In this document: in pieces, positions 44,152 through 53,850 of the stretch
Numbering within the stretch: the stretch's first letter is position 1
Layout: the number at the start of each line of letters is the position of its first letter
Origin: Mucilaginibacter sp. KACC 22063
GTDB taxonomy: Bacteria; Bacteroidota; Bacteroidia; Sphingobacteriales; Sphingobacteriaceae
Reading direction: 5' to 3'
NCBI RefSeq assembly: GCF_028736115.1
Contig: NZ_CP117877.1
Location: 3,534,001-3,598,000, forward strand
Length of the DNA stretch: 64,000 bases
Position numbers and translations under genes: made by a program
Notes under the pieces: generated by a model
Database searches by the model: none
Told to the model about the DNA's origin: nothing
Seen by the model: the letters and a program-made list of their open reading frames with translations, nothing else

Positions 44152-45292
44152 ATGCTTCAAGATGTTGTAGAGCTCATTTCCAAAGCTCGAACTTGTGTTA
44201 AGGAAGGTACATTGTTTTGCAATGATGTGCTAATAGATAATATTACTCAAAAAAATTATAGAGCTACTTGAGCTGCGAAATATTATTGAAAATAGCGACT
44301 ATGTCAATAAGCTGGGAGAAACGATAAATATTGAACTTTCTTTAGCCAGGCTTAACAGTATTGGGTACTATTACAAAAAAGAGGATTTAGTACGTAAAAA
44401 TAAATATGTATACCCAACTGATATATTTTATGTTGCTGAGCTAGGTAAATTTAGTGACGACCCGGCTGTTCAATTTTACACCAATCTATTTACCGTACAA
44501 AGCTTCATTCAAGCCATTGAGCTTGTCGCTAAACATAATTACACAGATGTTGATGTAAATTTCGCATTGATTACTAGTGATGATAAGGCGCTTTTGCTAC
44601 CCTTGACTTACGGTGTGCCTCAGCTCAATGAGTTAACGTCAAAGGATGTTGGACAGCTTGTTTCAATAATTAGCGTTTTTGAAGATGCGGGTACCGAAAA
44701 AAAACTGCTGTTTATCAATGAACTGATCAGTTATCTTACGCCTATGAGCGAGTCCGTCAGATTTGATACATTATTGCGAACAATCTCAGATTTTACGGAT
44801 AAATGCCATGATGCCTACCAGTATTATTTACGGGATTTTTCTTACAATAAATTAAAAATCGAACTTGATTCGAAGGCGCTGGAGTTCACCCAAAAAATAC
44901 AAGGGGTAATTAATGACTCGCAAACTAAACTAGTCACCATTCCCACTGCATTTGTATTGGTATTTGCTGCATTTGACTTCAAAGATTTGAATTCCGTAAA
45001 AAACTTTATTGCAATCATTAGCTTATTTATCTTCGCTCTATTGATACAAATTTTCCTTAATAATCAATACAGTTCATTAAACTTCACAGCAGCGAACATT
45101 GATTCTTATAAGGAAACATTTTCCAAAAGTAACATCCTTAAGTTTGCAGAAAAATTCACTCTGGTGGATAATGAGTTGCAAAAGCAAAAAAGCAGACTTT
45201 GTTTAATTACTTGGCTACTTTGGCTCATACCTTCAAGCCTATTGTTGTTATGGATATTCCTTTCCATGTCACATTCTGTTGTACATAGATAA
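44152..45292 (+). pseudogene. Two-TM membrane partner of the NdpA-like protein, with frameshift at an A7 run
   Basis: An ATG at 44152 opens a frame (MLQDVVELISKARTCVKEGT...) that ends at 44272. The run of seven A at 44249-44255 allows a switch into a second frame. That frame reads KIIELLELRNIIENSDYVNK and continues unbroken to 45292. The total length is 3n+1. The product would have about 380 residues, a large helical cytosolic part and two C-terminal TM helices (LVTIPTAFVLVFAAFDF, SVKNFIAIISLFIFALLIQ) with a third hydrophobic stretch (LITWLLWLIPSSLLLLWIF). It could be a decayed gene, slippage-dependent expression, or an A-run base-call error. Confidence 0.7.
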
Positions 45293-45492
45293 TTTGGATT
45301 AATACAACGCGAATGGCACTTGATTCCTAATGCAGGACGGCTTGTTCTTGTTTTAGGTATTGTCCCATAGAAGTAATCCAAATAGTGCAAGGCCCAGAGT
45401 CCAGCTGAATGAACATTACTGCAGGATAGATAGCGACAATTCCGCGGAAATCATATATTTACCGTCGCCAGATTACCCCAAAACCTTATATC

Positions 45493-47214
45493 ATGATGTA
45501 TTTTAAATCCACTACCGTATCTGGACTCTTCGACAGTACCCAACGACATTTTATCATTCCCGTTTATCAGCGCGCTTATTCCTGGGAAACGGAGCAACTC
45601 GATGTGTTCTTAAATGACCTCAAGGAACAGATATTAGGCGGCAATAACTATTTTCTGGGCAACATCTTGTTAGAAACTATCATCAAGGATGTAGAATACG
45701 AAGTTATTGACGGCCAGCAAAGATTAACCACCCTGATGATCTTTATGCGTGCGATGATCGACGTATTGACAAGCCGCGAAAAGAAAGAGGCTATCGATGT
45801 TGATTTGACACTTAAGAAGTTTATTTACTTGAAAGCCGGCGGAAATATCAAACTACGGCCTGTGGAATATGACCGCGCTTGTTTTGACGCAGTGATCATC
45901 GACGGCCGGGATCGCTATGAAAGCGCCACACCGTCACAGGAAAGGATCATTAAAGCGAAGGCCCATTTCACTAGGGAATTATCGAAATTAACAACCGGCA
46001 CGCTGCTGCAGGTATTTGATAAGCTAGAAAGAACCGACATTACAGCAATAGAACTGCAAAATAAAAAAGATTCAGCGCTCATGTTTGAGCTGCAGAACAA
46101 CCGTGGTAAGGACCTGACCAATATGGAACGCCTGAAATCGTACTTCATGTATCAGATGTACGTGTATAGCCCGGAAGAAGAAACTAATAGTAATATTGAG
46201 TACGTTTCGAATGTATTTAAGATGATGTATTTGTTGATTAATGATTTGCGAACACTAACGGAAGACAACGTTTTAAATTATCATTGCCAAGCATATTTGA
46301 AAGGATACAGCTACAGGAAGATTGAGGACATCAAAGAAGTGCTGTTGTCGTCGGCCGATAAAATTCAGTGGATAAAAGATTTTATCAATGAACTGCACAC
46401 CTCATTTTCGAATATTAAAAAGATGGAGCGGTCAAAGTTGCCATACTTAAAGGACCTTCGCAAGCTTTCCATTCCTGGTTTCGTTTATCCCTTCGTGGTC
46501 AAGGGCTACAAATATTTTGGTGAGGACGAAGAGGCATTGGATCAGCTCTACCACATTTTGGAGATCGTCGTGTTCCGGTATCGGCTCATCAACTCCCGCG
46601 CAGACCTAATCAGCCGGCTCAATGAGATACTTGGGGCCTTCAAGGGCAATCTGGAAAAACTCCGCCTAAACTTCCGGGATAAGTTCAACGAGGCCTGGTA
46701 CTGGGGAGATTTCAGGATCAAGCAATACTTGGATGGCTATATGTACAATAGTAAGGTGCTATCCTATTTACTCTGGAAATATGAAAATTCTATTCAAAAC
46801 AGGGGCTATCACATCGGCAGTGTAAAAATCAAGGATGAACAGATTGAGCACATCTCTCCGCAAACTCCTACAAATGGTGACGCTATTGAATCGGGCTACG
46901 ACACAAACAACGAACGCAAATACGACCAGGTTTTCCTCGATGAGTACTTGAACTGCCTGGGCAATCTGATGCTCATCTCGCCATCACATAATGCTTCCAT
47001 CGGGAATAAACCTTTTAGGGAAAAGCTAGAGTCATACCTGGAGAATCCATTACTCAAGCAGCAGGCGGAGATCCGGTCATTCGTGGACCCGGAATTCCCA
47101 AACAAATGGAACATGGCGGCAATAGACCAACGTCACAGCAAGATAGTTGATGAATTCGCTGTAAAGAAATGGAGCTTTGATAGTATTAAGATTTCGGTGC
47201 CGATTTTAAGTTGA
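45493..47214 (+). CDS. DUF262-DUF1524 protein (GmrSD-like type IV restriction)
   Basis: This 573-residue protein has an N-terminal DUF262 domain with IPVYQRAYSWE and the ParB-like VIDGQQRLTT motif (73-80). The C-terminal DUF1524 domain is HNH-like, with EHISPQTP, then LGNLMLISPSHNASIGNKPF. In GmrSD these halves bind NTP and cut glucosylated hydroxymethylcytosine DNA. This single-chain form is common in defence islands and is expected to attack modified phage DNA. It stands alone, with 140-200 base gaps on both sides. Confidence 0.88.
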   Translation: MMYFKSTTVSGLFDSTQRHFIIPVYQRAYSWETEQLDVFLNDLKEQILGGNNYFLGNILLETIIKDVEYEVIDGQQRLTTLMIFMRAMIDVLTSREKKEAIDVDLTLKKFIYLKAGGNIKLRPVEYDRACFDAVIIDGRDRYESATPSQERIIKAKAHFTRELSKLTTGTLLQVFDKLERTDITAIELQNKKDSALMFELQNNRGKDLTNMERLKSYFMYQMYVYSPEEETNSNIEYVSNVFKMMYLLINDLRTLTEDNVLNYHCQAYLKGYSYRKIEDIKEVLLSSADKIQWIKDFINELHTSFSNIKKMERSKLPYLKDLRKLSIPGFVYPFVVKGYKYFGEDEEALDQLYHILEIVVFRYRLINSRADLISRLNEILGAFKGNLEKLRLNFRDKFNEAWYWGDFRIKQYLDGYMYNSKVLSYLLWKYENSIQNRGYHIGSVKIKDEQIEHISPQTPTNGDAIESGYDTNNERKYDQVFLDEYLNCLGNLMLISPSHNASIGNKPFREKLESYLENPLLKQQAEIRSFVDPEFPNKWNMAAIDQRHSKIVDEFAVKKWSFDSIKISVPILS

Positions 47215-47354
47215 GCATAACCACTCCAGTCATAAACCCTTTCCCAGCTAAACGGCTTGATTGAAGGGTAGCACTTATGAAAACGCCTATGATTGCTTAT
47301 ATTTACTGATTATCTTAAATTTTATAATACCCGTGCCAGGAGAAAAAAGATTAT

Positions 47355-50135
47355 ATGAATATTGTTCAAATTGAAAATAATGTCGCGGAACTGGTCAAAA
47401 CGCTTGACCGGAACGATTTTATCTATCAATTTTTATTGGCCTACGATACCCCTAAATCGATTATCAAAAGGCTGAAAGAAGGGGCATTGAACTTGTCTGC
47501 TACCGCCGGCGAAGTGCTGTGGAAAAAGAAGCTATTTTTCAAAGTAATAACAGGCGGGGACACGCATGAAACCATTGACGAATTGCAGTCGGACGTCAAG
47601 GTTAATTCACATGCGCCTCGCTTTCTCATTGTTACTGATTATGTGTCTTTCCTTGCGGTAGACAACAAGATGGGTGATACGCTTGACATTGCATTCGATC
47701 AGCTCCCGCAGCATTTTGATTTTTTCCTGCCGCTAGCAGGCATGGAAAAGGCGCAACTCAAGCTGGAAAATCCTGCGGATGTAAAGGCGGCAGAAAAAAT
47801 GGCCAAGCTGTATGATGAGATCAGCAGGGACAATCCAGCGGAAACGGCAGAAGCCGTACACAGTTTGAATGTTTTCTTGTCCAGGCTGCTTTTTTGTTTT
47901 TTTGCGGAGGACACGGAAATCTTCCCAACGAACCTTTTTACCAATTCCATCAAGTCGCATACTCAGGCTGATGGCAGTGACCTGCATATTTATCTAGACC
48001 GACTTTTCGAGATCTTGAACACCGACTACCCGGAACGAGGCGAGTTGCCAGAATTTTTAAATGCCTTCCCATATGTAAATGGCGGGCTGTTCCGGGATAG
48101 TTATCCGATTCCTGTTTTTCGCTACCGTTCCCATGCTGCCATCGTAGAATGCGGCGAGCTGAATTGGAAAGACATCAATCCCGATATTTTCGGTTCCATG
48201 ATTCAGGCGGTGGTTTCCACCGAACACAGGGGCAGCATGGGCATGCATTATACCTCGGTGCCGAACATCATGAAAGTGATCGAGCCGCTTTTCCTAAACG
48301 AACTTTACAAAGAATTCGAAAACGGGAAGCACCAGCCGCAGAAGCTAACCAACCTGTTGTACCGGCTATCCCGCATCAAAATATTCGATCCAGCCTGCGG
48401 TAGCGGCAACTTTTTGATCATAGCTTACAAAGAATTGAGGCTGCTGGAGATCAAGATCATTCAGCGGCTAGAGTTCCTGCAGCAAGCGACCTCCGGCTTT
48501 GAGGAAAAGCAACTGGCCCTCATTCCTAAAGCTCAGCAAAGCCTGGCAGCGATGTTTCAGAAGCAATTATTCTCGAACATTCAGCTCAACCAGTTCTATG
48601 GCATCGAACTGGACGATTTTGCACATGAGGTAGCGACACTTTCGCTGTGGCTGGCACAACACCAGATGAACATGCGATTCAAAGAAGTTCTTGGCCAGGG
48701 CAATCCAACCCTGCCATTACGGGAAAGCGGCAATATTACCCATGGGAACGCCACCAGGCTTAACTGGGAGGAAGTTTGTCCGAAAAGGGATGGGGATGAA
48801 ATTTATATCTTAGGTAACCCGCCTTATTTAGGGTTTAGTCTTCAAAATAAAATGCAGAAAGAAGACATGGAACTTGTCTTTTCAAACGAATTGGATTACA
48901 AAAGGCTTGACTACATATCCTGCTGGTTTTTTAAGGCAACAAAATATATTGAGACCATCTCCGCAAAATACAGTTTTGTAAGTACTAACTCTATTTGCCA
49001 AGGGGAACAAGTCGCATTGCTTTGGCCGCATATTTTTGATAGATCTCTTGAAATTGAATTTGCACACCAATCGTTTAAGTGGAATAACAATGCGAGATCG
49101 AACGCAGCGGTTTTTGTCGTAATCGTTGGAGTGCGAAATGTGTCTAGCCGGGACAAGTTTATTTTCTCAAATGGTATTGCAAAAAAGGTGAGAAATATAA
49201 ATGCATACTTGATTGCGGAACGAAACACCATTGTCGAAAAGCGTGGTACTCCTTTATCTTCACTACCAGAAATGATACGAGGGGATATGCCGATTGATGG
49301 CGGAAATTTGATTCTTTCTGAAGATGAAAAGATTGCCTTAGTTGATGCTTACCCGGGAGCGCAAAAATTTTTGAGAAAGTTCATAGGGGCAGTTGAATTT
49401 ATGAAAAATGAATACCGATGGTGCCTTTGGATTAATCCGGAATTGAAGGATGAAGCAGTTAGTATTTTACCGGTAAAAGACCGTATCAAAAAAGTTAGGG
49501 AGATGCGATTACAGAGTTCAAATTTATCAACCCAGCTTTTAGCCGATACCCCGTACTTATTCGGCCAAATACGGCATATTGAAACGACCTCGATAGTCGT
49601 ACCTAGTACGACTTCTGAACGTAGAAATTATATCCCGATAGGATACTCTGATCCCGAAACAATCATTTCCAACCTCGCTTACACGATACCTTCCGAATCT
49701 CCCCACGTATTTGCAATCATCTCTTCAAGAATGCATATGGTATGGGTTAAAACATTTGCTGGAAGGCTAAAATCTGATTTTAGATATTCCTCTGGAATGT
49801 GTTATAATACCTTTCCATTTCCCGCTATATCAAAAACGCAACGAGAAGACTTGTCAAAGTTTGTGTACCGAGTTCTCGAAGAAAGAGAAATTTACTCCGA
49901 GAGAAGTCTGTCAGAACTTTATGATCCACAGAAAATGCCAGCTGGTTTATTGGCCGCACACGAACAACTGGACTTTGCTGTAGAGAGATGCTATCGGAGC
50001 AGGCCGTTTGAAAGTGATGAAGAGCGTTTAGAATATCTCTTCAAGCTTTATGAACAAATGATTGCCGAAGAAAAATTGAATGGAACAATATTCCAGGTCA
50101 AAAAAGAAAAATCTAAAACCTTAAAAAATGCCTGA
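47355..50135 (+). CDS. Class I DNA methyltransferase (YeeA/MmeI-like)
   Basis: This 926-residue protein has an N-terminal region (about 10-75, LLAYDTPKSIIKRLKEG then GEVLWKKKLFFK) of the type found before the methyltransferase in YeeA/type IIL enzymes. SAM motif I is at 343-352 (FDPACGSGNFLI) and the adenine-specific NPPY motif at 488-491 (LGNPPYLGFS). A C-terminal target-recognition-like half follows. It is predicted to methylate adenine. The gene overlaps the helicase gene by 8 bases. The set with a helicase and a GIY-YIG nuclease reads as one restriction-modification-like operon. Confidence 0.88.
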   Translation: MNIVQIENNVAELVKTLDRNDFIYQFLLAYDTPKSIIKRLKEGALNLSATAGEVLWKKKLFFKVITGGDTHETIDELQSDVKVNSHAPRFLIVTDYVSFLAVDNKMGDTLDIAFDQLPQHFDFFLPLAGMEKAQLKLENPADVKAAEKMAKLYDEISRDNPAETAEAVHSLNVFLSRLLFCFFAEDTEIFPTNLFTNSIKSHTQADGSDLHIYLDRLFEILNTDYPERGELPEFLNAFPYVNGGLFRDSYPIPVFRYRSHAAIVECGELNWKDINPDIFGSMIQAVVSTEHRGSMGMHYTSVPNIMKVIEPLFLNELYKEFENGKHQPQKLTNLLYRLSRIKIFDPACGSGNFLIIAYKELRLLEIKIIQRLEFLQQATSGFEEKQLALIPKAQQSLAAMFQKQLFSNIQLNQFYGIELDDFAHEVATLSLWLAQHQMNMRFKEVLGQGNPTLPLRESGNITHGNATRLNWEEVCPKRDGDEIYILGNPPYLGFSLQNKMQKEDMELVFSNELDYKRLDYISCWFFKATKYIETISAKYSFVSTNSICQGEQVALLWPHIFDRSLEIEFAHQSFKWNNNARSNAAVFVVIVGVRNVSSRDKFIFSNGIAKKVRNINAYLIAERNTIVEKRGTPLSSLPEMIRGDMPIDGGNLILSEDEKIALVDAYPGAQKFLRKFIGAVEFMKNEYRWCLWINPELKDEAVSILPVKDRIKKVREMRLQSSNLSTQLLADTPYLFGQIRHIETTSIVVPSTTSERRNYIPIGYSDPETIISNLAYTIPSESPHVFAIISSRMHMVWVKTFAGRLKSDFRYSSGMCYNTFPFPAISKTQREDLSKFVYRVLEEREIYSERSLSELYDPQKMPAGLLAAHEQLDFAVERCYRSRPFESDEERLEYLFKLYEQMIAEEKLNGTIFQVKKEKSKTLKNA

Positions 50136-52059
50136 TATCGTCCACGTGACTTATGCGCAAACCGGCAATAGCTCCAGCATTAACGCTTTAGGTATGCGCG
50201 AGATGCAAGAAAAGGCCTACCAGGCCCGGGATGCACAGTACCTGTTATTAAAAGCCCCACCGGCCTCTGGGAAATCCCGGGCATTGATGTTTATTGCCTT
50301 GGATAAATTGATCAATCAAGGTATCAAAAAAGTGATTGTAGCTGTTCCCGAAAAGTCAATTGGTGCTTCGTTCCGGTCAACCCGGCTGAAAGAGCATGGC
50401 TTTTTTGCTGACTGGCAAGTCAACGACGCCTTTAACTTGTGTACACCAGGAGACGACGGCAGCAGAAGCAAAGTACAATCGTTCAAAAACTTTCTTGAAA
50501 ATAACGAACAAGTTCTTATTTGTACTCATGCGACCCTGCGCTTTGCCGTTGACGAATTAGACGAAAGCAAGTTCAATGATATTCTGTTGGCCATTGATGA
50601 ATTTCATCATGTTTCCGCTGATGCGGACAGTCGCTTGGGTGAGCATCTTCGGGCAATCATGCAAAAGTCCAGTGCGCATATTGTAGCGATGACCGGGTCG
50701 TATTTTAGAGGAGACAGTGTTCCGGTATTATTACCTGAAGATGAAGCGAGGTTTACGAAAATCACCTACAATTACTATGAACAGCTGAACGGCTACACCT
50801 ACCTGAAGTCGCTGGGTATAGGCTATCACTTCTACCAGGGACGGTACACAACAGCGATATTGGACATCTTGGACACTACAAAAAAGACCATCCTTCATAT
50901 TCCTAACGTCAACTCCGGTGAGTCAACAAAGGACAAGGAGAAGGAAGTAGGTTTTATTTTGGATGCGATTGGTGAGATTGATCATCAGGATAGTGAAACA
51001 GGAGTAATCTATATCAAACGCTTTGCCGATGGTGAGGTAATCAAGGTAGCAGATTTGGTGAACGACAATCCAAGGGATCGCGAAAAGATCGTTGGGTATC
51101 TGCGCGAGATGAAGACTGTTGATGATATGGATTTAATCATCGCACTCGGAATGGCCAAGGAAGGATTTGATTGGCCTTATTGCGAACATGCCCTCACAGT
51201 GGGGTATCGCGGTTCACTGACTGAGATTATCCAGATCATCGGCCGCTGCACCCGTGATAGTGCGAATAAGACGCATGCGCAATTCACTAATCTGATTGCG
51301 GAACCAGATGCGGAGCGGCAAGATGTTCAACTTTCAGTGAATAATATGCTGAAGGCTATTACCGCCTCATTGCTAATGGAACAAGTTTTGGCGCCGAACT
51401 TTAAGTTTAAAACAAAACTCAGTGATGAAGACAAAGCACAGCCAGGTGAAATCAAAATCCGCGGGCTAAAGGAGCCTAGTTCAAACCGAGTGCGGGATAT
51501 TATTGAATCCGATCTGAATGATCTGAAGGCATCTATCTTACAAGACAATACGATGTTAAAGGCTATGCCGGGCAATCTTGATCCGGAAGTGATCAACAAA
51601 GTTTTGATCCCTAAAATCATTCAGGTTAAATACCCGGACCTATCAGAAGAGGAGGTTGAAGAATTACGCCAGCATGTAGTGGTTGATTCGGTGATCAAAA
51701 ATGGCGAGATTAAGGAAGTCGGTGATAAGCGATTCATCCGGATGGCAGATAGCTTTGTTAACATTGATGATTTACACATTGATCTTATTGACCGTGTAAA
51801 TCCATTCCAAAAGGCCTTTGAGGTCTTATCAAAATCGGTTACTACCCACGTTCTAAAATTGATCCAGGAGAGCATCGAATCGACAAGAATACAAGTAACG
51901 AAAGAAGAAGCGCTCATTCTGTGGCCAAAGATCAAAGATTTTAGGGCAACCCACGGGCGGGAGCCAAGTATCGCCTCATTGGACAGCTTGGAAAAACGAA
52001 TGGCCGAAGTGTTGATCTATTTAAGAAACGAGAAGCGCAAACAGCAAAATGGCAATTAA
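50128..52059 (+). CDS. DEAD/DEAH-box (SF2) helicase
   Basis: This 643-residue protein has Walker A at 43-50 (APPASGKS), motif II at 157-160 (DEFH), motif III-like MTGSYF, and motif VI in EIIQIIGRCTRDS. The two RecA-like domains cover about 25-430, followed by a helical C-terminal part of unknown fold. It likely uses ATP to move along DNA for the neighbouring methyltransferase and nuclease. It overlaps both flanking genes (8 and 11 bases), so the three products are made together. Confidence 0.88.
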   Translation: MPDIVHVTYAQTGNSSSINALGMREMQEKAYQARDAQYLLLKAPPASGKSRALMFIALDKLINQGIKKVIVAVPEKSIGASFRSTRLKEHGFFADWQVNDAFNLCTPGDDGSRSKVQSFKNFLENNEQVLICTHATLRFAVDELDESKFNDILLAIDEFHHVSADADSRLGEHLRAIMQKSSAHIVAMTGSYFRGDSVPVLLPEDEARFTKITYNYYEQLNGYTYLKSLGIGYHFYQGRYTTAILDILDTTKKTILHIPNVNSGESTKDKEKEVGFILDAIGEIDHQDSETGVIYIKRFADGEVIKVADLVNDNPRDREKIVGYLREMKTVDDMDLIIALGMAKEGFDWPYCEHALTVGYRGSLTEIIQIIGRCTRDSANKTHAQFTNLIAEPDAERQDVQLSVNNMLKAITASLLMEQVLAPNFKFKTKLSDEDKAQPGEIKIRGLKEPSSNRVRDIIESDLNDLKASILQDNTMLKAMPGNLDPEVINKVLIPKIIQVKYPDLSEEEVEELRQHVVVDSVIKNGEIKEVGDKRFIRMADSFVNIDDLHIDLIDRVNPFQKAFEVLSKSVTTHVLKLIQESIESTRIQVTKEEALILWPKIKDFRATHGREPSIASLDSLEKRMAEVLIYLRNEKRKQQNGN

Positions 52060-53212
52060 GGGTTCTTTAGAAGATATATTTAACGACGATCCATTTGGTC
52101 TTTTGGACGTTAAAGCGCCGACTACACCTACACGTAATGCCGATGAGCGTTTGATAGCTTCCTTCGAAGAGATTAACGCCTTTTACGCCAAACATAATCG
52201 CGAACCCGCTGCGGGCAATGGCGTGCATGAGCATCAGCTGCGATCCAGATTAAATGGAATTCGTTCAGACGAATTAAAAGCAGCAACGTTAGCGCCCTTC
52301 GATCGTTACCACCTGCTTGACGTCAAGCCAAAGAAGGTAGAAACCATAGCCGATATCTTAGAGGATGACGATTTTGGCCTCCTAGCCGATGACGCCGAAA
52401 GTATATTTAATCTAAAACATGTGCCGAAAGAAACGACGATGCCGGAATATGTGGCATCCCGTAAGCCTTGCCCTGACTTTGAAAAATTTGAACATTTGTT
52501 TCTTGCCTGTCATACCGACATTCGTCTTAAGAAAAGAAAGCTCTACCCATTCAAGAATGAGCAACAGATCGCGAAGGGCTACTTTTTCGTATTAAAGGGC
52601 ATTTTACTTTATGTAGCAGAAGTTTCCGAAAAGGAGAAAACAGGTGGAAAAGTGAATGCCCGCCTGCGGTGTATTTTTGAAAATGGCACGGAGTCAGACA
52701 TGCTCTTGCGGTCCTTGGCAGCGGAGCTTTACAAAAATGGGCGTAGGGTTACTGAACATACAGAAAAGCTGCTCAGCGAGATGCATACGATTACTTCGGA
52801 CGATCAGGAATCCGGGTACATATACATCTTGCAGTCGCTGAGTAAGGACCCGGAAATCAGGTCGATCAATAATCTCTACAAAATTGGTTTTTCTACTGGC
52901 TCTGTGGAAGATCGCATCAAGAATGCAGTCAACGAGCCCACTTACCTAATGGCTTCCGTGGCAATTGTATCAGCATTTAAATGTTACAATATGAACACTC
53001 AAAAACTCGAATTGCTGTTACACACTTTTTTTGGGAATTCTTGCTTGAGTGTTGACATCTACGACCGCGAGGGCAAAAGATTTAGCCCCCGCGAGTGGTT
53101 CATTGCCCCTTTAGAAGTAATTGAACAAGCAATTGAATTTATTATTAGCGGCGAGATCGTCGACTATCAATATGATCCTGGCACACAGGTTATAATAAAC
53201 CGACCCGACTAA
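52049..53212 (+). CDS. GIY-YIG nuclease (T5orf172-like) protein
   Basis: This 387-residue protein has an acidic, helical N-terminal part (1-150) with repeated DDDFGLL / DDPFGLLD phrases. The C-terminal GIY-YIG-type nuclease domain spans about 255-375: SGYIYILQSL, then LYKIGFSTGSVEDRIKNA with the Arg, LELLLHTFF with a catalytic-type Glu, and REWF. It is the likely cutting subunit of the methyltransferase-helicase operon. The repeated acidic phrase may bind the helicase. It is the last gene of the island. Confidence 0.85.
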   Translation: MAIKGSLEDIFNDDPFGLLDVKAPTTPTRNADERLIASFEEINAFYAKHNREPAAGNGVHEHQLRSRLNGIRSDELKAATLAPFDRYHLLDVKPKKVETIADILEDDDFGLLADDAESIFNLKHVPKETTMPEYVASRKPCPDFEKFEHLFLACHTDIRLKKRKLYPFKNEQQIAKGYFFVLKGILLYVAEVSEKEKTGGKVNARLRCIFENGTESDMLLRSLAAELYKNGRRVTEHTEKLLSEMHTITSDDQESGYIYILQSLSKDPEIRSINNLYKIGFSTGSVEDRIKNAVNEPTYLMASVAIVSAFKCYNMNTQKLELLLHTFFGNSCLSVDIYDREGKRFSPREWFIAPLEVIEQAIEFIISGEIVDYQYDPGTQVIINRPD

Positions 53213-53424
53213 TAAAGCATCACTAATAAACAATTAATAATAAAGCTTTTACCTTAACAAAAAATTTAGTTGTTTGTCATTACAATAATGCTTAACTTTA
53301 ACTCAATACACTAAGTAGCATAATTTAAGGGTCAATTAGTGGCCATTTGGTGAGCGCCCGGTGAGCAGGGTTATCAACCGACAAATAGATATCGAAAGAG
53401 AGCTTGTTTCGCCATTTTCAGCGT

Positions 53425-53439
53425 TCCCTCCGGCTCCAC
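53425..53439 (+). repeat. attR: right-hand copy of the 15-bp ssrA repeat
   Basis: TCCCTCCGGCTCCAC is identical to 30052-30066. The bases that follow (GAACTTTTACC, then a terminator) are probably the original sequence downstream of ssrA before the island entered. Confidence 0.87.
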
Positions 53440-53451
53440 GAACTTTTACCG

Positions 53452-53487
53452 AAAACCGCGAAATCTTCAAGATTTTCGCGGTTTTTT
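53452..53487 (+). terminator. Probable ancestral ssrA terminator
   Basis: AAAACCGCGAAA at 53452-53463 pairs perfectly with TTTCGCGGTTTT at 53474-53485, followed by further T. Its position right after attR suggests it ended ssrA before the insertion. Confidence 0.8.
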
Positions 53488-53591
53488 CTTTTCTAATACA
53501 AGCTACACCGGAATTTACAGCAATTTCAGGCAAGATTTATAAAGGTAATGGATACCTTAAGTTGAGCTAAAAATTAAATTATAACATAGAT

Positions 53592-53685
53592 GAAAGAGCA
53601 ACAAGCGGCAGGTGCCTTTCGGGATTCGAACCCGCCCGCTTTCGCGGTTTCACCGGCGAAGTATCACCAACCTACGGCATCTTTC
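53592..53685 (-). ncRNA. Y-RNA-like tRNA mimic 1
   Basis: On the minus strand, GAAAGA at the 5' end pairs with TCTTTC at the 3' end. Inside are the conserved GATGCCGTAG and GATACTTCGC boxes, then CCGC-GAAA-GCGG, a short stem capped by a GNRA tetraloop. A perfect T-arm CGGG-TTCGAAT-CCCG follows (53620-53634), and the 3' side reads CTTGTTGCTC. It cannot be a normal tRNA. It lies third after rsr on the same strand, as Ro-associated Y RNAs (YrlA type) do near rsr genes. Confidence 0.75.
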
Positions 53686-53700
53686 ATTTATGTTAAAAAA

Positions 53701-53838
53701 GGGTAACAAGCAACAAGTGACTGCACCTTAAGGGTGCTCCTGCTCTACCCGGGCTGAGCTACACTGGACTTAACCAGTGGTTGGACTTGAACCAACGACC
53801 TGGACGTTAAATGCGAAGTAACACTTGTTTACGACACC
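53701..53838 (-). ncRNA. Y-RNA-like tRNA mimic 2 (permuted tRNA-like)
   Basis: The 5' and 3' ends pair: ACAAGTG at 53822-53828 with CACTTGT at 53713-53719, and AAAAAAGG with CCCTTTTTT. In minus-strand order inside come a T-arm GTTGG-TTCAAGT-CCAAC (53780-53796) and a stem CACTGG/CCAGTG closed by a 6-base loop (53762-53779) in the place of the acceptor. A D-arm GCTC-N10-GAGC (53742-53759) and a GCACC-CTTAA-GGTGC hairpin (53723-53737) follow. The order T-arm, closed acceptor, D-arm, anticodon-like arm is that of a circularly permuted tRNA. It shares the GTTACTTCGC box with copy 3. A T6 run ends it. Confidence 0.8.
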
Positions 53839-53850
53839 TTTTTTATCTTT

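Larger units (their letters stand above)
30067..53439. mobile_element. 23.4-kb genomic (defence) island integrated in ssrA
   Basis: The island is bounded by the 15-bp direct repeats at 30052-30066 and 53425-53439, with a tyrosine integrase at the left edge. The cargo is an ORF6N protein, a truncated HigA-like antitoxin, an MNT/HEPN-like protein, an XRE regulator and a nitrilase-like pseudogene. These are followed by a MTase-sigma-ImmA-NurA-HerA operon, an NdpA-like protein with a membrane partner, a GmrSD-like protein, and a MTase-helicase-GIY-YIG operon. No complete conjugation genes are present; a short coiled-coil membrane protein and an inverted-repeat region near 34.8 kb may be remnants. 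It is best called an integrative island that needs help to transfer. Confidence 0.87.

Noticed and set aside
53361..53570. 69-residue plus-strand frame across attR and the terminator
   Set aside because: It passes through the att repeat and a perfect terminator hairpin, so it is unlikely to be a gene.
53592..53685. Ordinary tRNA gene in the first tRNA-like RNA
   Set aside because: The T-arm and D-like box are clear, but the would-be acceptor has a mismatch and the anticodon arm is a long hairpin with no 7-base loop. The Y-RNA-like reading fits the rsr context better.
53723..53737. Leu(TAA) anticodon in tRNA mimic 2
   Set aside because: The loop is only 5 bases (CTTAA) between GCACC and GGTGC, so a standard 7-base anticodon loop cannot form.
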